Origin: an uncultured Bacteroidia bacterium
GTDB lineage: Bacteria; Bacteroidota; Bacteroidia; Bacteroidales; Prolixibacteraceae
DNA: 64,000 nucleotides
Direction of reading: 5' to 3'
Assembly: GCA_903907075.1 (NCBI GenBank)
Contig: CAIVMQ010000051.1
Coordinates: 52,193-116,192 of the forward strand
Shown: positions 52,765-63,265 of the stretch, piece by piece
Layout of the letters: the number at the start of each line of letters is the position of its first letter
How positions within the stretch are numbered: position 1 is the stretch's first letter
Translations under genes and position numbers: made by a program
The notes under the pieces: generated by a model
Databases searched by the model: none
What the model saw: only the letters and a program-made list of their open reading frames with translations
What the model was told of the DNA's origin: nothing

Positions 52765-54396
52765 CTATTTTTTTAATTCTTCAGCCTGTTTTTGCATTTG
52801 TCTCCAATATGCATCAGGGCCAAATCGTTTTCGTTTCATTGGATAAGAACCATCGTCCATTCCGAGGGTAAGTAAAGTTGTAAGGACAATTAGAATTGGA
52901 ACAACGCTCCACCATCTCCAGAATTTCCAGCTCAGATTCCATTTTTTATCTTCGGGAAATGACACCGGTGTCGGAGGGCTTTCGAGATGATCTTTATTTC
53001 CTTCTGTTGTTATCAATATGAAAATAGTCAGAAATGCTAAAAAGAAATAACTCACATACTCAATAACATTATTTCCTGGTTTCCAGTCATTTATCCGGTG
53101 ACCGGCAATTCCAACAAGGCTAATTGTAATCAAGATCATAAATAGTACAATTCCTTTTTCAACTGCCGTTTTCGGAACCAGTATCAGTTTTCCTTTATGA
53201 TACAGCCACATACAATAAATCACTACGCCAATACAGAATAAGGCCGTAAGTAGAAACCATTGCCAGGCAAATAATCCATAATTGGGGCCATCGGGAAGAA
53301 TATGGTAACGATTACCCCAGTCGATTACATTCTTCTGTAAGTTCAAAACCATCATTACAATTACAAGGAAGAAAGCAGACAACAGATCAAGGTGCTTTTT
53401 ATTCCCGTCATCTGGTATTTTTGCCAGTCCTCCTTTGATGAATTTGGCGATTCCAAGAGCTATTCCCAGCCCCATAAAGAAGCCAAAACCTTCTTCGGCT
53501 AATTTCCATGCGAACACGGAAGGAATTCCCAGCCACCCTATCCGCACTGGCAGATGAATAAAAACGGCGATGATATATGCGATTGGACCTATCAGCATGG
53601 CATAATTGGTAAACATCAAAGCTGCCCTGTTTTTTTGGTTATAGTGGTGCACTAATAATACTACCAGAATTCCCAGATTGCCTCCCCAGCTTTCACTCCT
53701 GTTTGGTGGTGCTAGCTCTAATCCGCCAAATTTGGTTAAAGTAAGATATCCGACCCACCAGCCAACAGCGCATCTAACGTATAAAGCAGCTTCTTTCCTC
53801 TCTTTCGGACGTAACAGCCAATAAACGGATGAGATCAATAGTGTAGTGAGGGCTGCAAACCATTCACTATCGTTAAATACCTCAACACCAAAACGCTGAA
53901 AAGCAATATTTTGATCAGGAAGAAGTACGAAATACAGGTACTCAAGAAACCAGAAGCTAGCAATTACCAACGCTACATGGACATATTTTTCCAGTTCTGA
54001 GATTCTCTTTGTAAAAGCGAGTGCAAGGATAGCTGCACCTACCCCTGTCCAGAGGAGAGCGATAAAGCCAAATCCAAAATAACCATAAGCAACATCTGGG
54101 AAAGAATCAGAAGTAATGTAATAATTGTGTTCCATATAACTCATTGAACCGCCAAATGACCATCCAATTGCGCCAAATAAACCAATGATCAAAGTTCGAC
54201 GATACCAGTCTTCTCTTCCGGATCCAAATACGGCAGCCATAGCCATCAAGGCTCCGGGAAGCATTGCCCCGGCCTCATGTCCATAATTACCACGCCATCC
54301 CCAGCCAAATGCCATTACTACTGCGCATAACAAAGCCATTGACGTGATACCTGGCTTTAAAAAATTTGAAAAATTAAATTTAGTGTATGCCTCCAT
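52765..54396 (-). CDS. uncharacterised polytopic membrane protein
   Basis: Track ORF 52765..54468; Met at 54396 (MEAYTKFNFSNFLKPG) avoids overlap with the upstream gene. Many hydrophobic helices, no recognised family. Confidence 0.7.
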   Translation of the reverse strand: MEAYTKFNFSNFLKPGITSMALLCAVVMAFGWGWRGNYGHEAGAMLPGALMAMAAVFGSGREDWYRRTLIIGLFGAIGWSFGGSMSYMEHNYYITSDSFPDVAYGYFGFGFIALLWTGVGAAILALAFTKRISELEKYVHVALVIASFWFLEYLYFVLLPDQNIAFQRFGVEVFNDSEWFAALTTLLISSVYWLLRPKERKEAALYVRCAVGWWVGYLTLTKFGGLELAPPNRSESWGGNLGILVVLLVHHYNQKNRAALMFTNYAMLIGPIAYIIAVFIHLPVRIGWLGIPSVFAWKLAEEGFGFFMGLGIALGIAKFIKGGLAKIPDDGNKKHLDLLSAFFLVIVMMVLNLQKNVIDWGNRYHILPDGPNYGLFAWQWFLLTALFCIGVVIYCMWLYHKGKLILVPKTAVEKGIVLFMILITISLVGIAGHRINDWKPGNNVIEYVSYFFLAFLTIFILITTEGNKDHLESPPTPVSFPEDKKWNLSWKFWRWWSVVPILIVLTTLLTLGMDDGSYPMKRKRFGPDAYWRQMQKQAEELKK

Positions 54397-54403
54397 ATTT
54401 CGA

Positions 54404-56284
54404 TTATTTTGAGACAGCACTAAACTCGTCAATATAAAAGCGGGCATTTGCAACCGGCACATCGGCACCGTTAAGAGGAGCTGCCGGAGCTTGGTTTGGG
54501 GTTTTACGGCTTGGGGTATCCCGATACGGACCGGTACGAAAAGAGATCCGCTCTACGGACTTCACAGCTTCAGCAAGTTGACCATTTTTCAACATATTTT
54601 TACCGTTAATGGCTACAGAATAACTACCAAAGAGTTTAGTATCGATCGAAATACTCAGCTCATACCACTCTGCTGATTTATATTCTTGAAGAATCACTTT
54701 TTTGTTTCCCTCAATAGCCTCAATAACTCCCTGATCGTTAAAACTTATCCGCACGGGACGATTGCCATATCTATCTGTTACATCAATATCAAGTACTCCC
54801 TCCTTGGCTTGGCCGGGGAAAACTTTTACCCTAATTTCAGCTGCTGCAGTCTCTTCAAATACCCGAATAGCTCGTGCATAATCATACGGATCTTTATCCT
54901 GCAGCAATAGGCTTTTATTGCTTGTCGAAGGAAAATCGACCACGTCAACAGGTGCCCATTGGGGAGCATAGATGTTCCATTCATCGATCGTTCCTCCTGT
55001 ATTAAGGTTATCAAATGCATCATTTACAACACCCTTAACACTATATCGTATTGGCAAAGGAATTCTACTGATCCATATATCCTCTTTATTCATACTATAT
55101 GACAGCCACATATCGTTACCAGGAGGATTGCCATTACCCTCATCAATCCCTCGCATATAGCACGGTCCAAAATCTTTCCACCTCCCCATAAAGCGACGCG
55201 GTGGAACTTCTCCCTGCACCAGTATCATAGTGTCAAATATTATTCCATCATCACTCGATGTAATAATCAAGGGATAACGGTATTCGTCCATCTCTATTGG
55301 ATTGTAGCAAAGCGCATAGCGACCATCTTCTGTTGCTTGTCCCCACATTTTACCTCCAGGCATTATTAATGTTGGAGATTTTACCGGATCGCTGAAATGA
55401 ACTCCATCGTCTGATAATGCGCACAAGGAGCGTTTCCATAAACCAACAATCTTTCCATCTTTCCGGTGGAAATAATTAAATGCTGATCCTGATTTAGCAT
55501 TCGCATAAAACCCGTCGAGGCCACGATCTTCGTCCCACCATTGCATGGTTTTAAGTTTATCAGCCAACAGGGAGCTACAAGCTGCAATAAAACCTTTATC
55601 GGGAGATTTGGTATAAAACGGATAGCTGGTATTCGATTCATTCCAGTTGGCGTGGCTGGTATATCGAATAAAATAAATTGGGCCATAAGATCCATCTTTA
55701 AAAGCCTCACGAACCACACGTCCGATACCCCCTTTTTGAAATGGGTCTTCGGAATGTCCATAGAACCCAAGGACTAACAATCGGCCATCGGGTGCCACAT
55801 AAAACCCCATACGTTGATGCATCATATATCCGTTATACCCTTCAGGGATTTTCACCCCCGGGGGAGCGATGTAGGGAGGAAAAACAACATCGGGTTTCTT
55901 CCAGGTGCGGCCATCGGTGGAGGTTGTAATCAATGTTTGTCCTGGAGCAATATGTTCATCGACAGGATTGCTTAGATATTGCTGATAAAAATGGTTGTTC
56001 CAGTAACAAAGATTAGACCCATGATTGTAAGTCCAGCCATGATCATCCGACCATTCGGGATGCCTTCTGTTTGCACGCATCGTCTGATGGCTCTCGGTAC
56101 CTATTGCATACCGCAATCGTCCTTCATGAACATTTGGATCTATGGTGACGCCTCCAACATAACGAATCGGTTCATTCACACTTCCCGTTTGGGCTGCCAG
56201 ATGATTCGACAAGAAGGATATTACGATAAAAGAAAGGATAAAGGAGAAGCAGGAAATTTTATTGGAATTAAAAGAATATATCAT
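54404..56284 (-). CDS. secreted sialidase-like (BNR-type propeller) protein with C-terminal concanavalin-like domain
   Basis: Signal peptide; TLITTSTDGRTWKKPDVVFPPY, YPLIITSSDDGIIFDTM; C-terminal YARAIRVFEETAAAEIRVKVFPGQ...YIDEFSAVSK. Confidence 0.65.
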   Translation of the reverse strand: MIYSFNSNKISCFSFILSFIVISFLSNHLAAQTGSVNEPIRYVGGVTIDPNVHEGRLRYAIGTESHQTMRANRRHPEWSDDHGWTYNHGSNLCYWNNHFYQQYLSNPVDEHIAPGQTLITTSTDGRTWKKPDVVFPPYIAPPGVKIPEGYNGYMMHQRMGFYVAPDGRLLVLGFYGHSEDPFQKGGIGRVVREAFKDGSYGPIYFIRYTSHANWNESNTSYPFYTKSPDKGFIAACSSLLADKLKTMQWWDEDRGLDGFYANAKSGSAFNYFHRKDGKIVGLWKRSLCALSDDGVHFSDPVKSPTLIMPGGKMWGQATEDGRYALCYNPIEMDEYRYPLIITSSDDGIIFDTMILVQGEVPPRRFMGRWKDFGPCYMRGIDEGNGNPPGNDMWLSYSMNKEDIWISRIPLPIRYSVKGVVNDAFDNLNTGGTIDEWNIYAPQWAPVDVVDFPSTSNKSLLLQDKDPYDYARAIRVFEETAAAEIRVKVFPGQAKEGVLDIDVTDRYGNRPVRISFNDQGVIEAIEGNKKVILQEYKSAEWYELSISIDTKLFGSYSVAINGKNMLKNGQLAEAVKSVERISFRTGPYRDTPSRKTPNQAPAAPLNGADVPVANARFYIDEFSAVSK

Positions 56285-56458
56285 CTACTGTAGATTTTAA
56301 TAATCGGGCTGAATTATCTCAAAACTACTAAATATTTCGAATTTAATTGGATAGAGATTAGCGAATCTTGCTCTCTGATTCATCAATAGGTCACTATGGC
56401 CGACCAATCGTGGCTGCTAATTAAAACGAGTTATCGCTAAAACTTATTCGCAGCACAC

Positions 56459-57634
56459 TCAGCAGTATTTTTTTATTGCTTCGACGGCTTCTTCTGAGCC
56501 CATCGCGGCAGCTTGTTGAAAGTCGAGCGCTGCCTCATGTTGCTGACCTAGATCGAGACGTGTAAGTCCACGATAATACACCGACGCTGCATCGTTGGGA
56601 TCTAACTCCATAGCTTTGGTAAAGTCAGCTACTGCGCCGCCATATAACTTCAGGTTACATTTGGCATTACCCCGGTGCTGATAGACCAATGGATAATTTG
56701 GATCAAGCTCGATGACCCGTGAATAATCGGCTACAGAACCTCTGAAATCCTGCAATGCATTTTTCGCAAAAGCTCTACTATACCAAGCGAGAACATCATC
56801 GGATTCAAGATCAATAACTCGTGAATAATCGGCAACAGCCCCAGCATAGTCCTGAAGGTTTCCTTTCGCATGACCTCTGAGATTATAAATCAAGGTGTAT
56901 TTAGGACTTAAGGATAAGACGCTGGAGTAGTCGTCGATGGCACCACGGTAGTCATAGAGCGAATTTTTTGCCAATCCACGGTTATAATAGGCGATTACAT
57001 CCTCCGAATTTATGGTTATGGCCATAGTAAAATCACGAACTGCCCCATCAAAATCCTCGAGTGCTTTCTTGGCCAATCCTCTACTGCAATGAGCCATTCC
57101 ATCGTAAGGCTCGAGAGAAATTACACGCGAATAATCGGCTATTGCCCCCTTGTAATTACGCAGAAAGAAATTACTGACTCCACGGTTATAATAAGCTTCG
57201 ATATGGAGTGGATCAATAGCTATAGCAGCGGTATAGTCGACAACTGCACCGCGGTAATCCTCGATGGCATTTTTGGCATAACCTCTATTGTATAAGGCTG
57301 TTGCGTCTTCAGCATCGACAGCTATTGCGGCGGAATAATCGGCAATAGCCCCGCGAAAATCAGCAATAGCATTTTTTGCATTTCCCCGATTATTATAAAT
57401 CTCTATGTAGTTTGGATCGAGATCCAGGGCAAAGTTATAATCCGCAATAGAACCCTGAAAATCGTCCAGATTATATTTAGCATTACCTCTGTTGTAATAA
57501 TATTCAGATTCTTGTGGCGCAAGAACGATGGCCGAGGTATAATCGGCAATAGCACCGGTATAATCCTCAACAAGAAATTTTTCATTTCCAGTGTTATTAA
57601 AATCCGATGCTTCATTAATCTGCGCACTAACCAT
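56459..57634 (-). CDS. TPR-repeat protein
   Basis: About ten consecutive 34-aa repeats of type YNRGxAKxxLxDYxGAIADYSxAIxLDPxD. Confidence 0.93.
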   Translation of the reverse strand: MVSAQINEASDFNNTGNEKFLVEDYTGAIADYTSAIVLAPQESEYYYNRGNAKYNLDDFQGSIADYNFALDLDPNYIEIYNNRGNAKNAIADFRGAIADYSAAIAVDAEDATALYNRGYAKNAIEDYRGAVVDYTAAIAIDPLHIEAYYNRGVSNFFLRNYKGAIADYSRVISLEPYDGMAHCSRGLAKKALEDFDGAVRDFTMAITINSEDVIAYYNRGLAKNSLYDYRGAIDDYSSVLSLSPKYTLIYNLRGHAKGNLQDYAGAVADYSRVIDLESDDVLAWYSRAFAKNALQDFRGSVADYSRVIELDPNYPLVYQHRGNAKCNLKLYGGAVADFTKAMELDPNDAASVYYRGLTRLDLGQQHEAALDFQQAAAMGSEEAVEAIKKYC

Positions 57635-57941
57635 AGCTAAGAGTATAAACTTTAATAAGGGGATTTGGTTCTATATACTATCATTACAATAACCACAGGT
57701 AAAAAGTTTAACCGGATTGGAAATAGCTCGTCGAATTTGAATGACAAGAAAGAATTTCTAAATAAGTTGCTTATGAACTTCCAAGCAACCATTGCATTTT
57801 AATCGACATAGTTGCCCTATTTATTTAACTAAATTCTTTGAAATACAGTGAAATTATACTATTATTGATGAGTGAAATATAATCAACATAAGATATTTTT
57901 AAACCATGATCATATGTTAATCATCACCTAATTTTTAAACC

Positions 57942-58985
57942 ATGAAGACTATTTTTCGTTATTTGGGAATTGTTTTGGCGTCGTTGTCGATTCTTTCGTG
58001 CAATGTTAAGACTAAAGTTGAACCTGTTAAGAAAACAGAGGTCAGTGATTTTTTTGGGCAGTGGACCATTGATATCCGCGGTGGAAGTGTTGGCTGGCTA
58101 GAAGTTCGTCAGGAGAAGGACTATCTTGATGCCGATTTGCTTTGGGGCGGAGGAAGTGTAGTGCCTGTATCAAGTGTATATTTAAGTGAAGATAAAAATC
58201 TAATCGTCACACGTGTTGATAAGGTTATTCGAACTAAAGATGCAAACAACGAACCGATCCGTACCCAGATGAATACCAATTGGTTAGTCGTTCAGCGCAA
58301 AGGGGATAAGATTGTTGGGATTTTATATAATCCACGCCGGGATGGAAGTGGTGTTGACACTACCTCCTTTGTAGGGACAAAATTACCTGCTCCACCGGCC
58401 GTTCCGGATCTTACCAAGTTAAAGTTTGGAACACCGATTGCCCTTTTTAACGGTAAAGATCTTACGGGCTGGAGATTGATTAATGAGAAACAGAAGAATG
58501 GATTTTATGTTGAAAACGGACTTTTAACAAATAATCCTGTTCAAGTTGAGGGTGCACCTCGTGTAAGTTATGGCAACCTAAGGACAGATCAGGAATTTGA
58601 AGATTTCAATCTTACCCTTGAAGTGAATGTTCCAGAAGGGTCTAACAGCGGTGTTTACCTGCGTGGCATGTATGAGGTTCAGGTTATTGATTCCTATAAA
58701 AACAAGTTAGATCCTCATAATATGGGGGCTGTGTATAGTCGTATCACCCCTTCAGTAAGTGCAGAGAAACCCGGAGGAAGCTGGCAGACAATGGATATCA
58801 CCCTGTGTGATCGTCATGCTACGGTAATTTTAAACGGAGTAAAAATCATCGATAATCAGCCTATTTATGGCCCAACAGGTGGAGCAATGAAATCTGATGT
58901 GTTTTCACCAGGACCTATCTATCTTCAGGGAGATCATGGTAAGGTATCCTACAAAAATCTCATTCTTATCCCAATCATCAAGTAA
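57942..58985 (+). CDS. DUF1080 (PF06439, 3-keto-disaccharide hydrolase) lipoprotein
   Basis: Lipobox LSC; IALFNGKDLTGWRLINEKQKNGFYVENGLL...FNLTLEVNVPEGSNSGVYLRGMYEVQVIDSY...GDHGKVSYKNLILIPI. Confidence 0.9.
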   Translation: MKTIFRYLGIVLASLSILSCNVKTKVEPVKKTEVSDFFGQWTIDIRGGSVGWLEVRQEKDYLDADLLWGGGSVVPVSSVYLSEDKNLIVTRVDKVIRTKDANNEPIRTQMNTNWLVVQRKGDKIVGILYNPRRDGSGVDTTSFVGTKLPAPPAVPDLTKLKFGTPIALFNGKDLTGWRLINEKQKNGFYVENGLLTNNPVQVEGAPRVSYGNLRTDQEFEDFNLTLEVNVPEGSNSGVYLRGMYEVQVIDSYKNKLDPHNMGAVYSRITPSVSAEKPGGSWQTMDITLCDRHATVILNGVKIIDNQPIYGPTGGAMKSDVFSPGPIYLQGDHGKVSYKNLILIPIIK

Positions 58986-59081
58986 GGATAGAAAGTTCGC
59001 AACTGTGCAGTCCTATTAAAATTCTAATTTCTATTAACTTATAGGAATTAGATCGAGCAGCTGAGTGAGTTATTCAACTAT

Positions 59082-59126
59082 ATTACATCATAAAAGCCTC
59101 CATGACAGAGGCTTTTATGATGTAAT
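59082..59126. terminator. strong hairpin, likely bidirectional terminator between convergent genes
   Basis: ATTACATCATAAAAGCCTC-catgaca-GAGGCTTTTATGATGTAAT: perfect 19-bp stem, 7-nt loop. Confidence 0.85.
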
Positions 59127-59296
59127 GTTCAAAATTAAATTTGAAGTCATAGAAATTTATCCAATACGAATAAGGTTTTTTAATACAATACCATTAAAAT
59201 ACCAACCATTTTCCTTATCCGTAGAATGGGAAATTCCTAAAAAATTGAATTCATCCTTATTCTCAATACATAGACGATATAACTTTTATCGCCAGC

Positions 59297-60694
59297 TTAG
59301 AATCCACTTACATTCAACCTTCCTCCTGTTACACATTTACCTGAAAGAGATGCGGTTGGAGTTACAGCTGCAAGAATAGCTGCTTTTATCTGAGCAGCTG
59401 TTGAACCGGGATGCGTTGAGGCATATAAAGCTACAGCACCAGTCACATGAGGCGTCGCCATTGAAGTTCCGCTATAGCTGGCATATCCTGAAGCAACTGT
59501 CTTTTTAGACGATACCGGAACGGATGAATAGATTGCTTCTCCGGGAGCACCTAAATCGACCTTTGTTGCTGCATAATTTGACCAGCTCGACAATGCACCT
59601 ATTGAATTGATTGAAGCGACAGCAATAATATTTTCATTTGCATTTCCGGACGGATAACTGGTTGTCGATTCAGTATTTTTCCCATCATTACCCGCAGCTG
59701 CAATAAAAAGGATATTTGCGGCTTTTGCCCGCTCAATAGCGTCATAGAGTCCTTGCGAGTAGCCTCCTCCACCCCATGAATTATTCGTTGCCACAATATT
59801 GACCGGATTATTGGCGCGGGTTTTTAGATTCGTGAAATAATCTACGGCTTTAATTGCATTAGCAAGGGTTCCGCCATTGTTTCCAAGAAATTTTGCATTT
59901 AGAATCTTCACATTCCAGCAAACGCCTGCAACACCTTTGCCGTTACCACCAACTCCGCCAATAGTACCCGCTACGTGTGTTCCATGATCATCGCTAACCC
60001 CATCGAAAACAGAATTGTTATTTCCGGCAAAATCCCATCCATATACATCATCTTTATATCCATTACCATCATCATCGATGCCATTTCCGGCAATCTCACC
60101 CGGATTTTTTCCTGCATTAGCTGCAAGATCTTCATGGGTGTACATATAGCCTTCGTCAATAAGTCCTATATAAACAGTCGCTGATCCGGTATGGCCATTA
60201 GCCCATGCCTCGCCGGCATGACTGCCATAGGTATTTGTTTTTAACGGAGAGGCATCGCCATACATGCCCCACAATTTGCCATTGGTATAATAGGTGTCGT
60301 TCGAATTAATCTGGTGCGTATAAATGTAATTGGGTTCTGCATATTCTACTTCAGGAAGCCCTTTCATAGCTGTAATTGCATCATCTACTGTACCCGGCAT
60401 TGAAACTACTGCAATCCCCTGATTATCGCCTCGTCGGGTCATCTCATCGGTAAGTATCCGATCTCTGTGTTTTCCTTTAAATTTTCCAAAAACACGTATT
60501 TTGTTCGTTTCATCCACCCCCTTCTTAAACTTAACAAGTACCTCATTGGGGACCATGTCGTAAACTTGTTTCAGATTTGCGCTCTTCAGCAGTGCAGCAT
60601 TATCCTCCGGTTGAAGGAATTCAGTGTGTTTAACACATCCGGCAAGAACGATTAACATCAGTAGTGCCGAAAAAAAACTAATTTGCTTTTTCAT
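59297..60694 (-). CDS. S8 family serine peptidase (subtilase) lipoprotein
   Basis: Lipobox VLAGC; Asp in YIGLIDEGYMYTHEDLA, His in DDHGTHVAGTIGG, Ser in YSGTSMATPHVTGAVAL. Confidence 0.93.
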   Translation of the reverse strand: MKKQISFFSALLMLIVLAGCVKHTEFLQPEDNAALLKSANLKQVYDMVPNEVLVKFKKGVDETNKIRVFGKFKGKHRDRILTDEMTRRGDNQGIAVVSMPGTVDDAITAMKGLPEVEYAEPNYIYTHQINSNDTYYTNGKLWGMYGDASPLKTNTYGSHAGEAWANGHTGSATVYIGLIDEGYMYTHEDLAANAGKNPGEIAGNGIDDDGNGYKDDVYGWDFAGNNNSVFDGVSDDHGTHVAGTIGGVGGNGKGVAGVCWNVKILNAKFLGNNGGTLANAIKAVDYFTNLKTRANNPVNIVATNNSWGGGGYSQGLYDAIERAKAANILFIAAAGNDGKNTESTTSYPSGNANENIIAVASINSIGALSSWSNYAATKVDLGAPGEAIYSSVPVSSKKTVASGYASYSGTSMATPHVTGAVALYASTHPGSTAAQIKAAILAAVTPTASLSGKCVTGGRLNVSGF

Positions 60695-60876
60695 GGTTGA
60701 TATTTTAATTAAATCGTCTTACCAAATTTAAGTCACATTCTTCCCAAAGATTCGACTTTTTGAAGAAATATTTCAATTAACATACAACTTGGAAAGGATT
60801 AGAAATCCAGGCCCTTATTTTTTTATTTTCTGCATATCAGCAAATTAACATAACATAAGTAGAATAAACCTAATTT

Positions 60877-63240
60877 CTAATTTACCAAACCTTCAATACG
60901 AACACCCCACTTCTTATTTGGCACCGGACCCATCTCGAAAATAAGGAGGCCACCTTCGATGATCTGCTGATGAGAGAGCTGGGGACTGTTCAATGGTTTG
61001 CCATTTAATTCGGCGGACTGGATATAGATATTTGATTTCGAATTGTTATTCGCCTTAATAACGAATGTTTTTCCATCACCCAGATTGATTGTAATCTTAG
61101 TAAATGTTGGGGAACCGATCGCATAATTCAAGCTGCATGGCGTAACGGGATAGAATCCCATAGTACTAAAGACATACCAGGAGGATAGTGATCCCATATC
61201 CTCATTACCACAGAGTCCACCGGCACCTGTCTTATAGAGTTTTTCGCAGATAAACCGGATATAAGATTGCGTTTTCCATGGCTCGCCAGAATAATCGTAG
61301 AGATAGGCAATATGATGAGACGGTTGATTTCCCTGTACGTATTGTCCGATAGTCCCTACTGTTCCCACATATTTAAGACCGGCTTCACTGGGGGCCATAG
61401 TAAAGAATGTATCGAGTCGTGAGTTGAAATTCTTGCTTCCCCCCATCAATTTAATCAGACCCGGGATATCTTGCTGAACATTCCACAGGTAAGGCCATGC
61501 ATTCGATTCTGTAAAGTGTCTGTTAGGCATTCGGCCAATTAGCAGCGGATCAAAGAAGGCATACCAGGAGTGGTTCCCCTGTGTGTTGGTCTCCAAAAGG
61601 CGATCGGGAGAAGGGAGAAGATCGAGGAATTTTCCATCTGCCAAACGGGGCCTCATAAACCGTGTTTCAGGATCCCAGAGATTAACATAATTTCCTGCGC
61701 GAGTCATAAAATAAGAATAGTCGTCTGTTTTTCCCATTGATTTTGCCATCTGGGCAAGGCACCAGTCATCGAAAGCAAATTCAAGTGTGCAGGAGGCCGA
61801 TTCTTTATCCAAATCTGCAGCGACATAACCAAGGGTCATATATTCCTTCAAGCCTACCCGTGCCGCACCCAGTGGCACCGGAGGCTTAGGCTCTTCTGTC
61901 GCCTTAAGTTTCATAGCCTGATAGACAAACTCCGCATCAAAATCGCGAAATCCCTTAAGATAAGCATCAACAACGATAGGAATCATATGGTCTCCAATCA
62001 TCCCCTGACTAAACCGGTTATAGATATGCAGACCAGGAACCCAGCCGTATTCCCGAATCTTAGCCTCTACCGATTTCATCAGATCGTTAACGTGATCACG
62101 GTTTATAATGGTTAATAGCGGATGTTGAGATCTAAAGGTATCCCAGGTTAGAAACGAATGGTAGAAATCGTAGCCTTTAGCGGTCTGGATCTTATCATCC
62201 ATACCGAAATATTTCCCATCAACATCCTGAAAAATATTCTGAGAAACCAGTGAGCGGTAGATTGCGGTATAGAATTTCTGACGGTCGTTTGCCGTGGCAC
62301 CTTCCACTTGAATAGCATTAAGTTCTTTAGTCCAAACTTTTCGTGCCTGCTGATGAGTTTTCTCAAAGTCCCAATGGGGAATCTCGGCCTGCATATTTTT
62401 GCGTGCCCCTTCAAGGCTGACATACGAGATGGCTAGCTTTACCAATACTTGCTCGTTATTTTGAGTATTATACTGCACAAAGGCACCAATTTTATGCCCC
62501 TGTTCGCCACTTTTCATGGGATAGATTCCACCGTCTGACTCAGGTGATTTATAGGTGTTATCAAAGGTGCCATAGTACAAAAACGGTTTACTGAAATGGG
62601 CCACAAAATAGATATTCCCATTGGTGTCAACTGATTTTCGGGACCCTTCAATAACTGTGTCGCTCACAATACTTAAGTGTGCATCGTTGTTGGCATTCTT
62701 ACCATTTATATCGTGCCCAAGATCGAGTATAATGCGCGAAAACTGGGACTTGGGAAAGGTATAGCGATGAAAAGCCACGCGCTGCGTAGTGGTCAACTCT
62801 ACATTAACCTGATAATCCAAAAGTCTGACTTGATAATATCCCGGAGAAGCTTTTTCATCGTCATGGCTATACCGGGATCGATACCCTTCATCGGGCTTAT
62901 TTTTATCCCCGGGAATAACTTGCAGCTGCTGGTGTACCGTTGGCATCAGAAGGATCTCCCCTCCACTGCCTCCTCCATGGGTATGGCTAAATCCCATAAT
63001 ATTATCGTCGGTATAGATAAATCCTTTACGATAAAGCCAGCCTTGGTTATGGGTATCAGGGCTCACATGAATCAGCGAATAAGGGACGGTGGCCCCAGGA
63101 AAGACATCTCCGTAGAAGTCGGTACCAATAAATGGATCGACACTATCAATTGGGTTGATCTCCTTTTGTGCATAGCCATAATTAGGGATACTCAAAAGAG
63201 CGAGTAGAACGGCGAACGCAAGAAAATACTTAAGTGTCAT
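60877..63240 (-). CDS. GH92 family glycosyl hydrolase (alpha-1,2-mannosidase-like)
   Basis: DSVDPFIGTDFYGDVFPGATVPYSLIHVSPDT, GFSHTHGGGSGGEILLMPT, GLCGNEDMGSLSSWYVFSTMGFYPVTP. Confidence 0.93.
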   Translation of the reverse strand: MTLKYFLAFAVLLALLSIPNYGYAQKEINPIDSVDPFIGTDFYGDVFPGATVPYSLIHVSPDTHNQGWLYRKGFIYTDDNIMGFSHTHGGGSGGEILLMPTVHQQLQVIPGDKNKPDEGYRSRYSHDDEKASPGYYQVRLLDYQVNVELTTTQRVAFHRYTFPKSQFSRIILDLGHDINGKNANNDAHLSIVSDTVIEGSRKSVDTNGNIYFVAHFSKPFLYYGTFDNTYKSPESDGGIYPMKSGEQGHKIGAFVQYNTQNNEQVLVKLAISYVSLEGARKNMQAEIPHWDFEKTHQQARKVWTKELNAIQVEGATANDRQKFYTAIYRSLVSQNIFQDVDGKYFGMDDKIQTAKGYDFYHSFLTWDTFRSQHPLLTIINRDHVNDLMKSVEAKIREYGWVPGLHIYNRFSQGMIGDHMIPIVVDAYLKGFRDFDAEFVYQAMKLKATEEPKPPVPLGAARVGLKEYMTLGYVAADLDKESASCTLEFAFDDWCLAQMAKSMGKTDDYSYFMTRAGNYVNLWDPETRFMRPRLADGKFLDLLPSPDRLLETNTQGNHSWYAFFDPLLIGRMPNRHFTESNAWPYLWNVQQDIPGLIKLMGGSKNFNSRLDTFFTMAPSEAGLKYVGTVGTIGQYVQGNQPSHHIAYLYDYSGEPWKTQSYIRFICEKLYKTGAGGLCGNEDMGSLSSWYVFSTMGFYPVTPCSLNYAIGSPTFTKITINLGDGKTFVIKANNNSKSNIYIQSAELNGKPLNSPQLSHQQIIEGGLLIFEMGPVPNKKWGVRIEGLVN

Positions 63241-63265
63241 AGCCTGTTTTTTAGGTGTTAAGTTC

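Noticed and set aside
59065-59379. 104-aa plus-strand ORF
   Set aside because: Runs through the 59082-59126 terminator hairpin and into the subtilase 3' end; not credible coding.
62677-63207. 176-aa plus-strand ORF
   Set aside because: Antisense shadow of the well-supported GH92 gene; no coherent domain.
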